NCBI GenBank assembly: GCA_964580995.1
Contig: CAZOMV010000133.1
Coordinates: forward strand, 1-12,942
Length of the DNA stretch: 12,942 nucleotides
Direction of reading: 5' to 3'
DNA from: JAKJEP01 sp964580995
GTDB taxonomy: Bacteria > Planctomycetota > Phycisphaerae > Sedimentisphaerales > SM23-30
Each line of letters starts with the position of its first letter. The stretch's first letter is position 1. The translations under genes and the position numbers were made by a program. This document shows, in pieces, positions 1 to 6,571 of this stretch. The notes beneath the pieces were generated by a model. It searched no databases and was not told where the DNA came from. It saw only the letters and a list, made by a program, of their open reading frames with translations.

Positions 1-399
1 CTTGAGCATTTCGGCGATCGTCGGATCTTCCTTATGGAGGCCAACGGGGGCGGCGGGCAATCCGACTTTACTCAGACCCGTGCGAAAAACACATTGTCCG
101 GTGATAAACGACGACCGCCCGGCCGTACTGCTCTGTTCCGCGTAATAGTCAGTGAAAAGCAAACCTTCCCTGGCGATGCGATCAATGTTCGGTGTGTGGT
201 AGCCCATCATGCCCTTGGTAAAGACACTAATATTGGATTGTCCGATATCGTCACCGAAAATGACGAGAATATTCGGCTTCGAGGCGGGGGTAGATTGAGG
301 AGGCGAGGGCTCCTGGGCCTGCGTACCGGTTACGCTCAGCATAAAACCGGCGGCAGCACCTCCTGCTGACCTTAACAATTCTTTCATTTTCTGATTCAT
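1..399 (-). CDS. Arylsulfatase, serine-type, N-terminal part (truncated by window edge)
   Basis: Type I sulfatase that hydrolyses sulfate esters, here most likely on a polysaccharide in the periplasm or at the cell surface. Only the first 133 residues lie in the window. Seen: a signal-peptide-like start (K4, K6, R10, then an Ala/Gly-rich core, possible cleavage near TQA-QE at 27-29); strand KPNILVIFGDD with the metal-binding Asp pair at 50-51; HTPNIDRIAREG at 68-79; and the active-site motif S91-T-A-G-R95 followed by FITG (98-101). S91 is the residue that would become formylglycine. The motif is the serine version of the C/S-x-A-G-R type. The ATG at 399 has a strong AAAGGAG ribosome site 6 bases upstream. 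It lies 26 bases after the stop of the maturase gene, so the two are very likely cotranscribed. The substrate cannot be read from this fragment. Confidence 0.93.
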   Translation of the reverse strand, partial: MNQKMKELLRSAGGAAAGFMLSVTGTQAQEPSPPQSTPASKPNILVIFGDDIGQSNISVFTKGMMGYHTPNIDRIAREGLLFTDYYAEQSSTAGRSSFITGQCVFRTGLSKVGLPAAPVGLHKEDPTIAEMLK

Positions 400-425
400 A
401 ATAGTCTCCTTTCTAAACGCTTTGG

Positions 426-1730
426 TTACCTGCCCTGTACCGCCTTGACACGGCGGATAATCTCGGGCAGGTCACGCTGGATATGTTGGTAGAACATCTT
501 AAAGCCAGGACACAAATAATTCAAACCTGTTTTACCATCGGGAGCACGCACAAAACGATTTTTGGGGCATTCACCCCAGCAGAGTTTCAGGTGGGGACAC
601 TGGAGGCAATACGAGGGCAGGGTATCCCGTTTGGCAAAGCCGAACCGCTTTTGCCTCTCAGAGTAGGCAAACTCGGCCAGATGGGTCGAAAGGAGGTTGC
701 CCAACCGGTATTCCGGATACACGTAGTGGTCACAGGCGAAGACGTCACCGTTGTGTTCCACTGCCAGTCCTTTGCCGCAGAATTCACCCTGCGTGCAGGT
801 CTGGGCCGGCAGCCCCAGGGATTGCGCCACCGCGGTTTCGAAGAGGTTTACATGGATCTTGCCGTAATCGCGGCGGAACCATTCATCCCATACCGCACAA
901 AGAAAACTGCCCCAGTCCTCCGGGGCCACCGACCAGTCCATTACCTCTGAATCCTCCGTGCCTGGCTGGGCACGCAGCGAGCCTGTTGTCGGTATCAGCA
1001 GAGGGCCCCAACACTGGGGGGCAACCTGAGTGTACACTTTCATCTCTACACACGGGGTAAATTGTACCCGCCAGACACCTACCTGATCCACCAGAAAACG
1101 ATAGACCTTCACCGGTTCCTGGGCGTTAAGGTAATTCACGGTACACAGAGCATTAAAGGGAACCTTATGACGGTGCAACAACTTTACCGCCGCCATTACC
1201 TTCTCGAAGGTCCCCCGGCCATCCCGGCTTACTCGATACTGGTCATGCAGTTCGCACGGGCCATCCATACTGAGACCTACGAGAAAGCCGTGCTGCTTAA
1301 GAAAAACCGCCCATTCTTCGTTGAGTAAAAGACCGTTGGTTTGAAGGTCGTTTTCAATCTGCTGATCCGGTTTTTTGTATTTAGACTCAAGGCGAACCAC
1401 TTTGCGAAAAAAATCCAGACCCGCCAGTGTGGGTTCCCCGCCCTGCCAGGAAAAGACCACCACCTTTCCCGTCTGGCCTTCGATGTACTGCCTGATATGC
1501 TGCTCCAGCACTTCCTCGGACATGCGGGTACTGCCGTCATGTTCCAGCAACTCCGATTTGTGCAGATAAAAACAATAAGCACAGTTGAGATTACACCATG
1601 CACCAACCGGTTTGATCATGGCGTGAAAACGGTGGTGATAACCCGGCGGTAACGGCGCCAGATGACAGGTCGGTGTTGGGACAGGTGAGACAGTCTGAAA
1701 ATCTTTTCTGTTGTTATTCACAACCACCAC
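426..1730 (-). CDS. Anaerobic sulfatase-maturating enzyme (radical SAM/SPASM)
   Basis: Oxygen-independent anSME that oxidises the active-site Ser or Cys of sulfatases to C-alpha-formylglycine, using S-adenosylmethionine and three [4Fe-4S] clusters; it acts in the cytosol before export. Seen in the 434-aa product: radical SAM motif CNLNCAYC (C46, C50, C53); SAM-binding GGEP at 97-100; and a full SPASM set, C318-x9-G-x4-C333, C375-x2-C378-x5-C384-x3-C388 and C407, with C312 as a further candidate ligand. D334, directly after C333, matches the proposed proton acceptor in CDHYVYP. The start is GTG (1730) with only an A-rich, weak ribosome site; M38 is a possible later start, but nothing better precedes it. 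It lies 43 bases after the porin gene and 26 before the sulfatase, its probable substrate. Length is slightly above the usual 370-410 aa because of about 30 extra N-terminal residues. Confidence 0.95.
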   Translation of the reverse strand: MVVVNNNRKDFQTVSPVPTPTCHLAPLPPGYHHRFHAMIKPVGAWCNLNCAYCFYLHKSELLEHDGSTRMSEEVLEQHIRQYIEGQTGKVVVFSWQGGEPTLAGLDFFRKVVRLESKYKKPDQQIENDLQTNGLLLNEEWAVFLKQHGFLVGLSMDGPCELHDQYRVSRDGRGTFEKVMAAVKLLHRHKVPFNALCTVNYLNAQEPVKVYRFLVDQVGVWRVQFTPCVEMKVYTQVAPQCWGPLLIPTTGSLRAQPGTEDSEVMDWSVAPEDWGSFLCAVWDEWFRRDYGKIHVNLFETAVAQSLGLPAQTCTQGEFCGKGLAVEHNGDVFACDHYVYPEYRLGNLLSTHLAEFAYSERQKRFGFAKRDTLPSYCLQCPHLKLCWGECPKNRFVRAPDGKTGLNYLCPGFKMFYQHIQRDLPEIIRRVKAVQGR

Positions 1731-1740
1731 TTTTTTAACT

Positions 1741-1771
1741 TGATATGTAAGGGATCACATATCACGATATG
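1741..1771. repeat. Overlapping inverted repeats between porin and maturase genes
   Basis: The porin-anSME gap carries three copies of a CATATC/GATATG element. TGATATG (1741-1747) and CATATCA (1758-1764) form a 7-bp dyad with a 10-base spacer. CATATC (1758-1763) and GATATG (1766-1771) form a tighter dyad with a 2-base spacer. The region is AT-rich and has no T-run suited to a terminator. It could be an operator or a weak processing hairpin; no function can be assigned. Confidence 0.3.
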
Positions 1772-1773
1772 GA

Positions 1774-3081
1774 TCAAAAATCAATTTTGGCCCGCAGACC
1801 CGCCACCACCGTGGTGTCCACTCCTTTCCGTACGGGATCAATGACCTGAAGGTCGGGTGTAATATGCAGCCAGGGAGTGACGGCGACATTATAGTAGATC
1901 TCAACCCCTTGCTCGTTGTCAATACGCCGCTGAATCACGCGGGGTAAATTATCGGTGAGGTTGAGAAAACAATAGCCGACACCGAAAGTGTCATTCGTCC
2001 GGCCAGGCAGCATCCCCTTGCCGCCCAGGCCCAGACTGTAAAATGATTCGGGAATATTGACCTGGTCATCGGCTAAACCAAAACGACCAAAAAATCCAAC
2101 ACCTTGGTCTTCGGTGCCGGGTCTGGTGTACACATACTGGTCGAAATCGTAATAAAAAGACCAGTCATTGGAACTACGGCGCAATTGCGAAGTATCACCG
2201 GTAATAATGGCTCCAATTACAGTCCGGGGATTCTGGGTGAACTGGATGCGGCTCTTGTCGCTCCAGGTCCAAGCGACACGCTGATGGCCGGTAAGCCCCC
2301 AGGGTTTCACCGTAGCTTCCGTTTCCTGAAAAAGGGACGTGCCGCGCTCAAACACTTCGGGGAAACCACTGTGGTTGGCGTTGCCCTCGGAATCGAGGGC
2401 CAAAGTGGTGATACTCAACCAGTGGGTGGGAACTACCAAAACGCCGCCGCCCAAAAAATCCAGAGGCACAGTCGTGCCGATCACGGGGTTGCAGAAAAAC
2501 GCGGTATTCATGAACTGGGAGGTTTCGTCATGAGCAAAGATATTTTTAAAACGCGGGGACATTTTACCACCCATGACCGCCACCTGAGGCGAGAGGAACT
2601 GCATATAATGCAACTCGGACAGTGTGGTGAGATCCTCTTCCGGCACCGGCAGCAGCGAATCAGAATTGACGGGCATGAGCGCCCCGGTATTGGCATTATT
2701 GCTGCGGCCGAAGCGGGATTCGCCGCGAATTGTGAGCAGGCCGCCGGGCCACAGATCCATCTTGCCGGTGTCAAGCTGCAGCCCAAAGTCCAGCCCGTCC
2801 TGCCAGGTGGATTCATACTTGGTCCCGCCGGCCCAGTTGTGCTGGAAGGTTTGGGTGAGGCTCGCGTCGAAGCGCAGACCTTTGTCCATGAGTTCCTGCC
2901 GTCGGCCGCCCCAGTCGCCCGTCAGTGCCGGTCGGGTCCGGAGATCGCCGCTATAGTCAACATAAGGTACCAGGGAGGAAGCTTCGGATGAAATATTCGG
3001 GTCAGCAGCCCATACATTTTGCGGCAGCAAGCAGGTAAATAGCACTAGGAATGTTTTCAGGTAAATACGAGTCGCTAACAT
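1774..3081 (-). CDS. OprB-like carbohydrate-selective porin
   Basis: Outer-membrane beta-barrel of the OprB family, expected to let sugars or oligosaccharides diffuse into the periplasm. Seen: a signal peptide with hydrophobic core LVLFTCLL and likely cleavage after VWA (about residue 25); the family hallmark LTGDWGGRR at 53-61, followed by MDKGL; alternating polar/aromatic strands through the body; and a terminal Phe (KIDF), the usual barrel-assembly signal. I chose the ATG at 3081 (435 aa) because AGGA lies 8 bases upstream and it gives a compact signal peptide; an in-frame ATG at 3099 would add six residues but has no ribosome site. It is the first gene of the apparent porin-maturase-sulfatase operon, so uptake of a sulfated or desulfated sugar is a reasonable inference. 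A plain porin rather than a TonB/SusD pair is the only uptake system visible. Confidence 0.88.
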   Translation of the reverse strand: MLATRIYLKTFLVLFTCLLPQNVWAADPNISSEASSLVPYVDYSGDLRTRPALTGDWGGRRQELMDKGLRFDASLTQTFQHNWAGGTKYESTWQDGLDFGLQLDTGKMDLWPGGLLTIRGESRFGRSNNANTGALMPVNSDSLLPVPEEDLTTLSELHYMQFLSPQVAVMGGKMSPRFKNIFAHDETSQFMNTAFFCNPVIGTTVPLDFLGGGVLVVPTHWLSITTLALDSEGNANHSGFPEVFERGTSLFQETEATVKPWGLTGHQRVAWTWSDKSRIQFTQNPRTVIGAIITGDTSQLRRSSNDWSFYYDFDQYVYTRPGTEDQGVGFFGRFGLADDQVNIPESFYSLGLGGKGMLPGRTNDTFGVGYCFLNLTDNLPRVIQRRIDNEQGVEIYYNVAVTPWLHITPDLQVIDPVRKGVDTTVVAGLRAKIDF

Positions 3082-3122
3082 ATGATAAATCCTATCCATT
3101 CGGTTGCCAAATTACTTTTTAT

Positions 3123-3162
3123 CCGACATTTCCCAGATAGACTTACCTGACTACGATGTCGG
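3123..3162 (-). promoter_or_regulatory. Two-part stem-loop in the porin mRNA leader
   Basis: Read on the minus strand, a perfect 7-bp outer stem (CCGACAT with ATGTCGG) encloses an internal loop (CGTAGT opposite GGAA) and a 6-bp inner stem (CAGGTA with TATCTG, one G-U pair) closed by the tetraloop AGTC. The inner stem has a wobble only as minus-strand RNA and a mismatch on the other strand, which favours a role in the porin transcript. No T-run follows, so it is not an intrinsic terminator. It starts about 8 bases after the start site implied by the predicted promoter. It could stabilise the mRNA or act as a protein- or ligand-binding leader; no known riboswitch class is recognised. Confidence 0.4.
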
Positions 3163-3176
3163 GCAGCATTATCGTT

Positions 3177-3204
3177 AGTATACACAGCACCCCCGTTGCG
3201 TCTA
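3177..3204 (-). promoter_or_regulatory. Candidate sigma70-type promoter of the porin operon
   Basis: On the minus strand, TAGACG (3204-3199, 4 of 6 matches to the -35 consensus) is followed after 16 bases by TATACT (3182-3177, 5 of 6 matches to the -10 consensus). It would start transcription near 3170 and give a leader of about 90 bases holding the stem-loop at 3123-3162. This is prediction by eye only. Confidence 0.4.
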
Positions 3205-3639
3205 CTTATTTTTTACGATTTTCCCGTCCCTCACGGAATTTCCTAGGCCCAGGCACCTGTTAAATCTGACGGGACACCTAGTTGGGCGCATTTTATGTGA
3301 CACAAGAAAAGTCTGTTTTAAATATAAACTGGACTTTTAAATAAAATCTTGCCTATATTCACGGATTGCATCCAAATATCAGTAAAATAAGCATTTATAA
3401 ATATTATTGTCTCGCAATGGATTTTTAAATTCTTCGCCTTTAGCCGAAAACTCAAGTGTTTTTCACTATTGGGGAGCCAGAGCTGTTTTTGGAAGTCAAT
3501 ATCGACTTTTGGCGGTTCCGTCAAGTATGTGCAAATTCTATTCCATTTTGCTAGGAATTCTTGGGACCAGAAAAAGGTCGGGAAATGTCATCAGGGAGGG
3601 AAAAACCGTAATAAAGATAGGCGCATCGGGGGATCGTTA
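3205..3639. other. Intergenic region between divergent porin and mscS-like genes
   Basis: No convincing gene is seen here. The stretch is AT-rich around 3300-3440. It holds one clear dyad, AAAAGTC (3307-3313) with GACTTTT (3332-3338), whose interior TGTTTT/AAACTG partly extends the stem. It is far from either gene start and lacks a proper T-run, so it may be an operator-like or inert palindrome. The open frame that extends the channel gene upstream through 3469-3783 is not supported: it lacks a ribosome site and the composition of coding sequence. Confidence 0.5.
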
Positions 3640-3645
3640 TATAAT
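3640..3645 (+). promoter_or_regulatory. Candidate -10 element for the MscS-like gene
   Basis: A perfect TATAAT sits 139 bases upstream of the chosen ATG. The matching -35 region (near 3617-3622) is poor, so the assignment is weak. If used, transcription would start near 3652 and the leader would contain the hairpin at 3658-3705. Confidence 0.28.
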
Positions 3646-3657
3646 GATAGGCATGTC

Positions 3658-3705
3658 GTCCGGCGTTGCGTCGAACAAGCCCCCACGCTGAATGCCCCGC
3701 CGGAC
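3658..3705 (+). promoter_or_regulatory. GC-rich hairpin in the leader of the MscS-like gene
   Basis: A perfect 8-bp inverted repeat, GTCCGGCG (3658-3665) and CGCCGGAC (3698-3705), encloses a smaller 4-bp stem, GCGT (3668-3671) with ACGC (3685-3688). No T-run follows, so this is not a simple terminator. It lies 79 bases before the ATG. It may be a folded leader element or a protein-binding palindrome. Confidence 0.4.
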
Positions 3706-3783
3706 AAGAGAATGAATAAGGTATGTCCTATGATAAGATCAAGATATTTGACAAAAGGCGGAAGCCTATGGAGGATTAAAACT

Positions 3784-5673
3784 ATGACCTATCATGAAGA
3801 ATACCAGCAAAGACGAGTTCGACAGAAACACATGAAACATACGGCAACCGTCATTTTGATATGGTTATTCCCGACCTTGACGGCAGCCGGTCAGGAGGCA
3901 GCCTGTCCGCTCAAGCCGGCCGACCGTTCGAGTCCGCGCGCCGCTTTAAAGACCTTTCTTGAGGCGGGTGATGCTGTAGGGGCATTTATAGCACAGGAGT
4001 ATCTGCCGTCTCCCTCGCGCAGGGAGTTTCACCGGCTGCTCAAACTTGGAGATGCTTTTGTCCAGGGTCTGGACTTAAGCCAGGTGCCGCCGGCAGCTCG
4101 GGTAAAGTCAGGACGGATGGTGGCGATGGCCTTGTACGTCGCCTTGAGCCGGATAGAGCTTCCGCCATTGGAACAAATTCCCGATGCCGGCCAGTTGCTT
4201 CCTCCGGATGGAAGCGGTGTTATACGATGGGTAATCCCGAACACGGAAATTGCCCTCGAACGTGCACCAAGCGGACCCCGCAGCGGCGAATTCCTGTTCA
4301 GTACCGATACGGTCGCCAGAGCGGATGAATTTTACGACCGCGTGCAGGGACTGCCTTACACCCGTTCCGTTCCCCTCAAAAACCTGAAGGAACTTGTGGC
4401 GACGGGCGGCGGCTGGATGATTCCGCATTCCTGGATTGATGCATTACCAACATGGCTGAGGGCACCTTTAGCTGAGCAGGCTGTCTGGAAATGGATCGGA
4501 TTGATCCTACTCGTCGGTGTGTTTGCTCTCTTACTGCGCGTAGTGTACCGGCTGTCACGGCGGGGTAGCCCCCAGCACCCGGTGTTGCGGGCGGTGGCTC
4601 AATGTATCCTGCCGGCCTTCTTCCTGGCGGCAACACCGGCCATCGCCTATCTGACACTTGTTCAACTCAACCTGCGCGGCGGTGTCGGCATTGCGGTCGA
4701 GATGGCGGTGACGGCGGTAATGTTTTTGGCCGGTGCCTGGATTTCCTGGCGTGTGGCCCCGGTGATTGCCGAACTGATCATCGCCTCACCCAATATCGTA
4801 CCGGAGAGTATTGATGCCCATCTCATCCGCCTGTGTACCCGCCTTCTTGGGATCATCGCCGGGGCGGGATTTCTGGTAGCCGGTGCCGATCGGCTGGGAT
4901 TGCCTGTGTACGGCATCATTGCCGGGTTGGGCGTCGGCGGATTGGCCATCGCACTGGCGGCGCAGCCAACGGTTGAGAATCTGATCGGCGGCCTGAACTT
5001 GCTGGCGGACCGGCCGATGCGCGTCGGTGACTTTTGTCAGTATGGAACTGACAAGGGAATCGTCGAAGCGATTGGCATCCGTTCCACACGGTTTCGGGGG
5101 ATTAATCGTACGCTTACGACGATTCCCAACGCAGCGCTCTCGCGAATGCCCGTAGTGAACTTCACCCAGCGGGACCGGATGCTGATCCAGTCTGTCATCA
5201 GTGTCCGGTACGAGACCAGCCCGGAGCAACTGCGCTATTTGCTGGTTAAAATCCGGGAGATGCTTCTGGGTCATCCGCGTCTTCACCCCGATTCGGCGTA
5301 TGCCCGGTTTATTGGCATTGGGGCTTCCTCGCTGGATATCGAGATGTTTGTGTATGTAATGACCAGCGATTGGACGGAATTTCTCGGTATCCGCGAGGAT
5401 GTGCTGCTGCGGGTCATGGACATTGTCGAAGAAAGCGGGACCGGTTTTGCCTTTCCCTCGCAGACCCTCTATTTTGCCCGTGATGGCGGTTTGCAATCCA
5501 ACAGGAGCCAGGCGGCGGAAGCACAAGTGCAGCAATGGCGGCAGGAAGGTCGTCTACCGTTTCCCAATTTCACAGCGGACCAGGTGCAGCAGATGCGCGG
5601 AACACTGGCTTATCCGCCGCCCGGCTCATCCGAGCAGCCGCTTCCGGCCAGAAGTATGCAGGATTCTGTCTGA
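3784..5673 (+). CDS. MscS-family mechanosensitive channel with periplasmic N-terminal domain
   Basis: Inner-membrane small-conductance mechanosensitive channel homologue, expected to release solutes under hypo-osmotic shock. The 629-aa product starts at the ATG at 3784 because GGAGG (3770-3774) sits 9 bases upstream. Seen: a basic N-terminus (RRVRQK 10-15) and a signal-like hydrophobic stretch with likely cleavage near A34-A35; a soluble domain of about 190 residues; membrane segments near 234-256, 270-293, 303-325 and 350-368; the MscS pore helix and beta domain from about 374, with GLGVGGLAIALAAQ, then VENLIGGL and DRPMRVGDF (409-417); and a C-terminal alpha/beta region to about 565. Residues 570-629 are a polar tail. 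It is much longer than the ~290-aa E. coli MscS because of the periplasmic domain and extra helices, as in larger MscS-like proteins. It is flanked by unrelated carbohydrate genes and seems to be its own transcription unit. Confidence 0.9.
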   Translation: MTYHEEYQQRRVRQKHMKHTATVILIWLFPTLTAAGQEAACPLKPADRSSPRAALKTFLEAGDAVGAFIAQEYLPSPSRREFHRLLKLGDAFVQGLDLSQVPPAARVKSGRMVAMALYVALSRIELPPLEQIPDAGQLLPPDGSGVIRWVIPNTEIALERAPSGPRSGEFLFSTDTVARADEFYDRVQGLPYTRSVPLKNLKELVATGGGWMIPHSWIDALPTWLRAPLAEQAVWKWIGLILLVGVFALLLRVVYRLSRRGSPQHPVLRAVAQCILPAFFLAATPAIAYLTLVQLNLRGGVGIAVEMAVTAVMFLAGAWISWRVAPVIAELIIASPNIVPESIDAHLIRLCTRLLGIIAGAGFLVAGADRLGLPVYGIIAGLGVGGLAIALAAQPTVENLIGGLNLLADRPMRVGDFCQYGTDKGIVEAIGIRSTRFRGINRTLTTIPNAALSRMPVVNFTQRDRMLIQSVISVRYETSPEQLRYLLVKIREMLLGHPRLHPDSAYARFIGIGASSLDIEMFVYVMTSDWTEFLGIREDVLLRVMDIVEESGTGFAFPSQTLYFARDGGLQSNRSQAAEAQVQQWRQEGRLPFPNFTADQVQQMRGTLAYPPPGSSEQPLPARSMQDSV

Positions 5674-5776
5674 AACAATCGAAAGCATCCAAAAAACGTA
5701 TAACGAAATGATCCAGGATAAGAACAGCGACATGCGCAAGAGCGTGATCAGCAAGGTCCGTAGAGGTATTCAGTAA
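5674..5776 (+). pseudogene. Possible short coding remnant after the MscS-like gene
   Basis: One frame continues past the channel stop with coding-like codon choice and ends in TAA at 5774-5776. It reads roughly ETIESIQKTYNEMIQDKN, then a basic end (SKVRRGIQ). An internal ATG at 5708 would give only 22 residues and has no clear ribosome site. The MscS-like protein appears to end normally, so this is not an obvious frameshifted tail of it. It may be the end of a lost gene. I do not recognise the family. Confidence 0.22.
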
Positions 5777-5856
5777 GCCCTATTTTATTTTGTCAAATTA
5801 TTGCGACACTTGGAGTACACAAACCTCTATAAAATCTTATCATCACATAGTTTTTG

Positions 5857-5892
5857 GGGTAGCTTCCAACAAAGGCTATCCTAAGTTTTTTT
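5857..5892 (+). terminator. Terminator-like hairpin downstream of the MscS-like gene
   Basis: GGGTAGC (5857-5863) pairs with GCTATCC (5875-5881), seven pairs including one G-U, around an 11-base loop; four bases later comes a run of seven T (5886-5892). This has the shape of an intrinsic terminator. It is about 180 bases past the channel stop codon, which is rather far, and the stem is modest. Confidence 0.45.
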
Positions 5893-6163
5893 GTTACCTG
5901 TGCCGCACATCCTAGCCCAAGTTCCGCAATTGGAAGAAAAACAGTGAATTTTGAAAAAAATTGTATCCGATAAAACCGCGATTCTGATTTCCCGATAAGG
6001 TTGGGAGAGAGGAACGGAGCTGGGGATCGGCGTAAAACCGAATGTAGTGAAAACCTACCTTCTTGCCGGGGATTATTTTGCCTCTACAATTTAGGCATGT
6101 TTATTCGTCCGAGTTCCGAGCCCCGAGCCGTCATTTTGAAAGTGAATAAAAATTTTATGGTGT
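5893..6163. other. Intergenic stretch without a supportable gene
   Basis: No intact gene is seen on either strand. A short frame around 5999-6090 (plus) translates plausibly for about 30 codons, ending in TAG, but has no start codon or recognisable similarity. The stretch joins the channel gene to the integrase-like remnant and may be degenerate sequence of a former element. Confidence 0.4.
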
Positions 6164-6391
6164 TTAACGATCATTCCCCACCCCCTTTTCAATCAGCGCC
6201 ATGACTTGCCGCTGGGTGTCCTCATCCAGCCTTGGCCAAGCCTCGATAAGCTGGGTAAGTTCCGGGTGTTCTTGCAGTGAAATGGCGGAGTAAATGGCAG
6301 AAAAATTTTCGTCCTCTGGATAAGTATTTGTTATTTCAGGCTTTAATGGCTCGCAGCGTTGGCCTCCGAAGCCAAAGGTTGCGCGTTCGAG
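6164..6391 (-). pseudogene. Probable C-terminal remnant of a site-specific integrase
   Basis: A start-less minus-strand frame of 75 codons ends in TAA at 6164-6166. Its first third is antisense to the tRNA-Arg fragment (reading TFGFGGQR through the anticodon arm). It continues as a normal-looking acidic/amphipathic protein end, with HPELTQLIEAWPRL and then a Gln-rich helix (QRQVMALIEKG). Tails with a PEL...AW.L pattern occur, to my recollection, at the ends of tyrosine recombinases in this kind of genome, but no catalytic residue is left to prove it. Position supports the idea: integrase genes often sit next to the tRNA end they target. There is no upstream ATG in frame and the frame is closed by TGA at 6392-6394, so it is not an intact gene. 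Confidence 0.33.
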
Positions 6392-6405
6392 TCACGCCGG
6401 GGACG
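6353..6405 (+). repeat. 3' half of a tRNA-Arg(CCG) gene, probable attachment-site remnant
   Basis: The stretch matches a tRNA from the 3' side of the D-arm to the discriminator base. Anticodon stem TTGGC (6359-6363) pairs with GCCAA (6371-6375); the loop CTCCGAA (6364-6370) has anticodon CCG (6366-6368). Variable loop AGGTT is followed by a T-arm of GCGCG, loop TTCGAGT, CACGC with one C-A mismatch, and the acceptor 3' strand CGGGGAC then G. No CCA is encoded. No proper 5' acceptor strand or D-arm precedes it, so it is not a complete tRNA. A 3' tRNA fragment of this kind is the usual signature of att sites left by integrative elements. Confidence 0.75.
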
Positions 6406-6491
6406 TTGGCAGATCATTTTTGGGCTGTTTTACGGTCTTTCGGTCGAAATTACGGTAGTACCCCCTTCCTGACAGATATCGAAAATAATGG

Positions 6492-6520
6492 TTGCGGGGA
6501 ATTTGGTTGTCGGTTATAAA
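6492..6520 (+). promoter_or_regulatory. Candidate promoter of the two-gene lipoprotein operon
   Basis: TTGCGG (6492-6497) and TATAAA (6515-6520, 5 of 6 matches) are separated by 17 bases, giving a predicted start near 6527 and a leader of about 45 bases. The ribosome site AAGGA (6560-6564) is 7 bases before the ATG at 6572. The -35 match is only partial. The promoter lies between the tRNA fragment and the gene, so expression would not depend on sequence left of the att remnant. Confidence 0.4.
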
Positions 6521-6571
6521 TTCTGAACAGTACAGTATAGAACTGATAAACTCATTTTTAAGGAATCCGTC

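Noticed and set aside
34..369. A plus-strand frame opposite the sulfatase
   Set aside because: The minus strand carries the sulfatase active-site motif and a strong ribosome site; the plus frame shows nothing.
2104..2991. A 295-residue plus-strand frame opposite the porin gene
   Set aside because: The minus strand shows clear OprB features; the opposite frame has no recognisable domain and is a shadow of codon bias.
3307..3338. The AAAAGTC/GACTTTT dyad as a terminator
   Set aside because: It lies between divergent genes with no upstream gene to terminate on either strand, and no long T-run follows.
3748..3753. TTGACA as a -35 box for the MscS-like gene
   Set aside because: The position 17 bases downstream holds the ribosome site and no -10-like sequence, and the transcript would start almost at the ATG.
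3469..3783. An upstream in-frame extension of the MscS-like protein
   Set aside because: The added 105 residues have no signal peptide or family similarity and overlap the leader hairpin; the GGAGG before 3784 and the signal-like sequence after it fix the later start.
6311..6405. A complete tRNA-Arg using GTCCTCT (6311-6317) as the 5' acceptor strand
   Set aside because: Six of seven pairs with the 3' strand are possible, but the distance to the anticodon arm is about 20 bases too long and no D-arm forms, so the match is probably chance.
6277..6519. An 80-residue plus-strand reading frame across the tRNA fragment
   Set aside because: Its middle is simply the translated tRNA 3' half; it lacks a ribosome site and has no protein-like composition beyond that.
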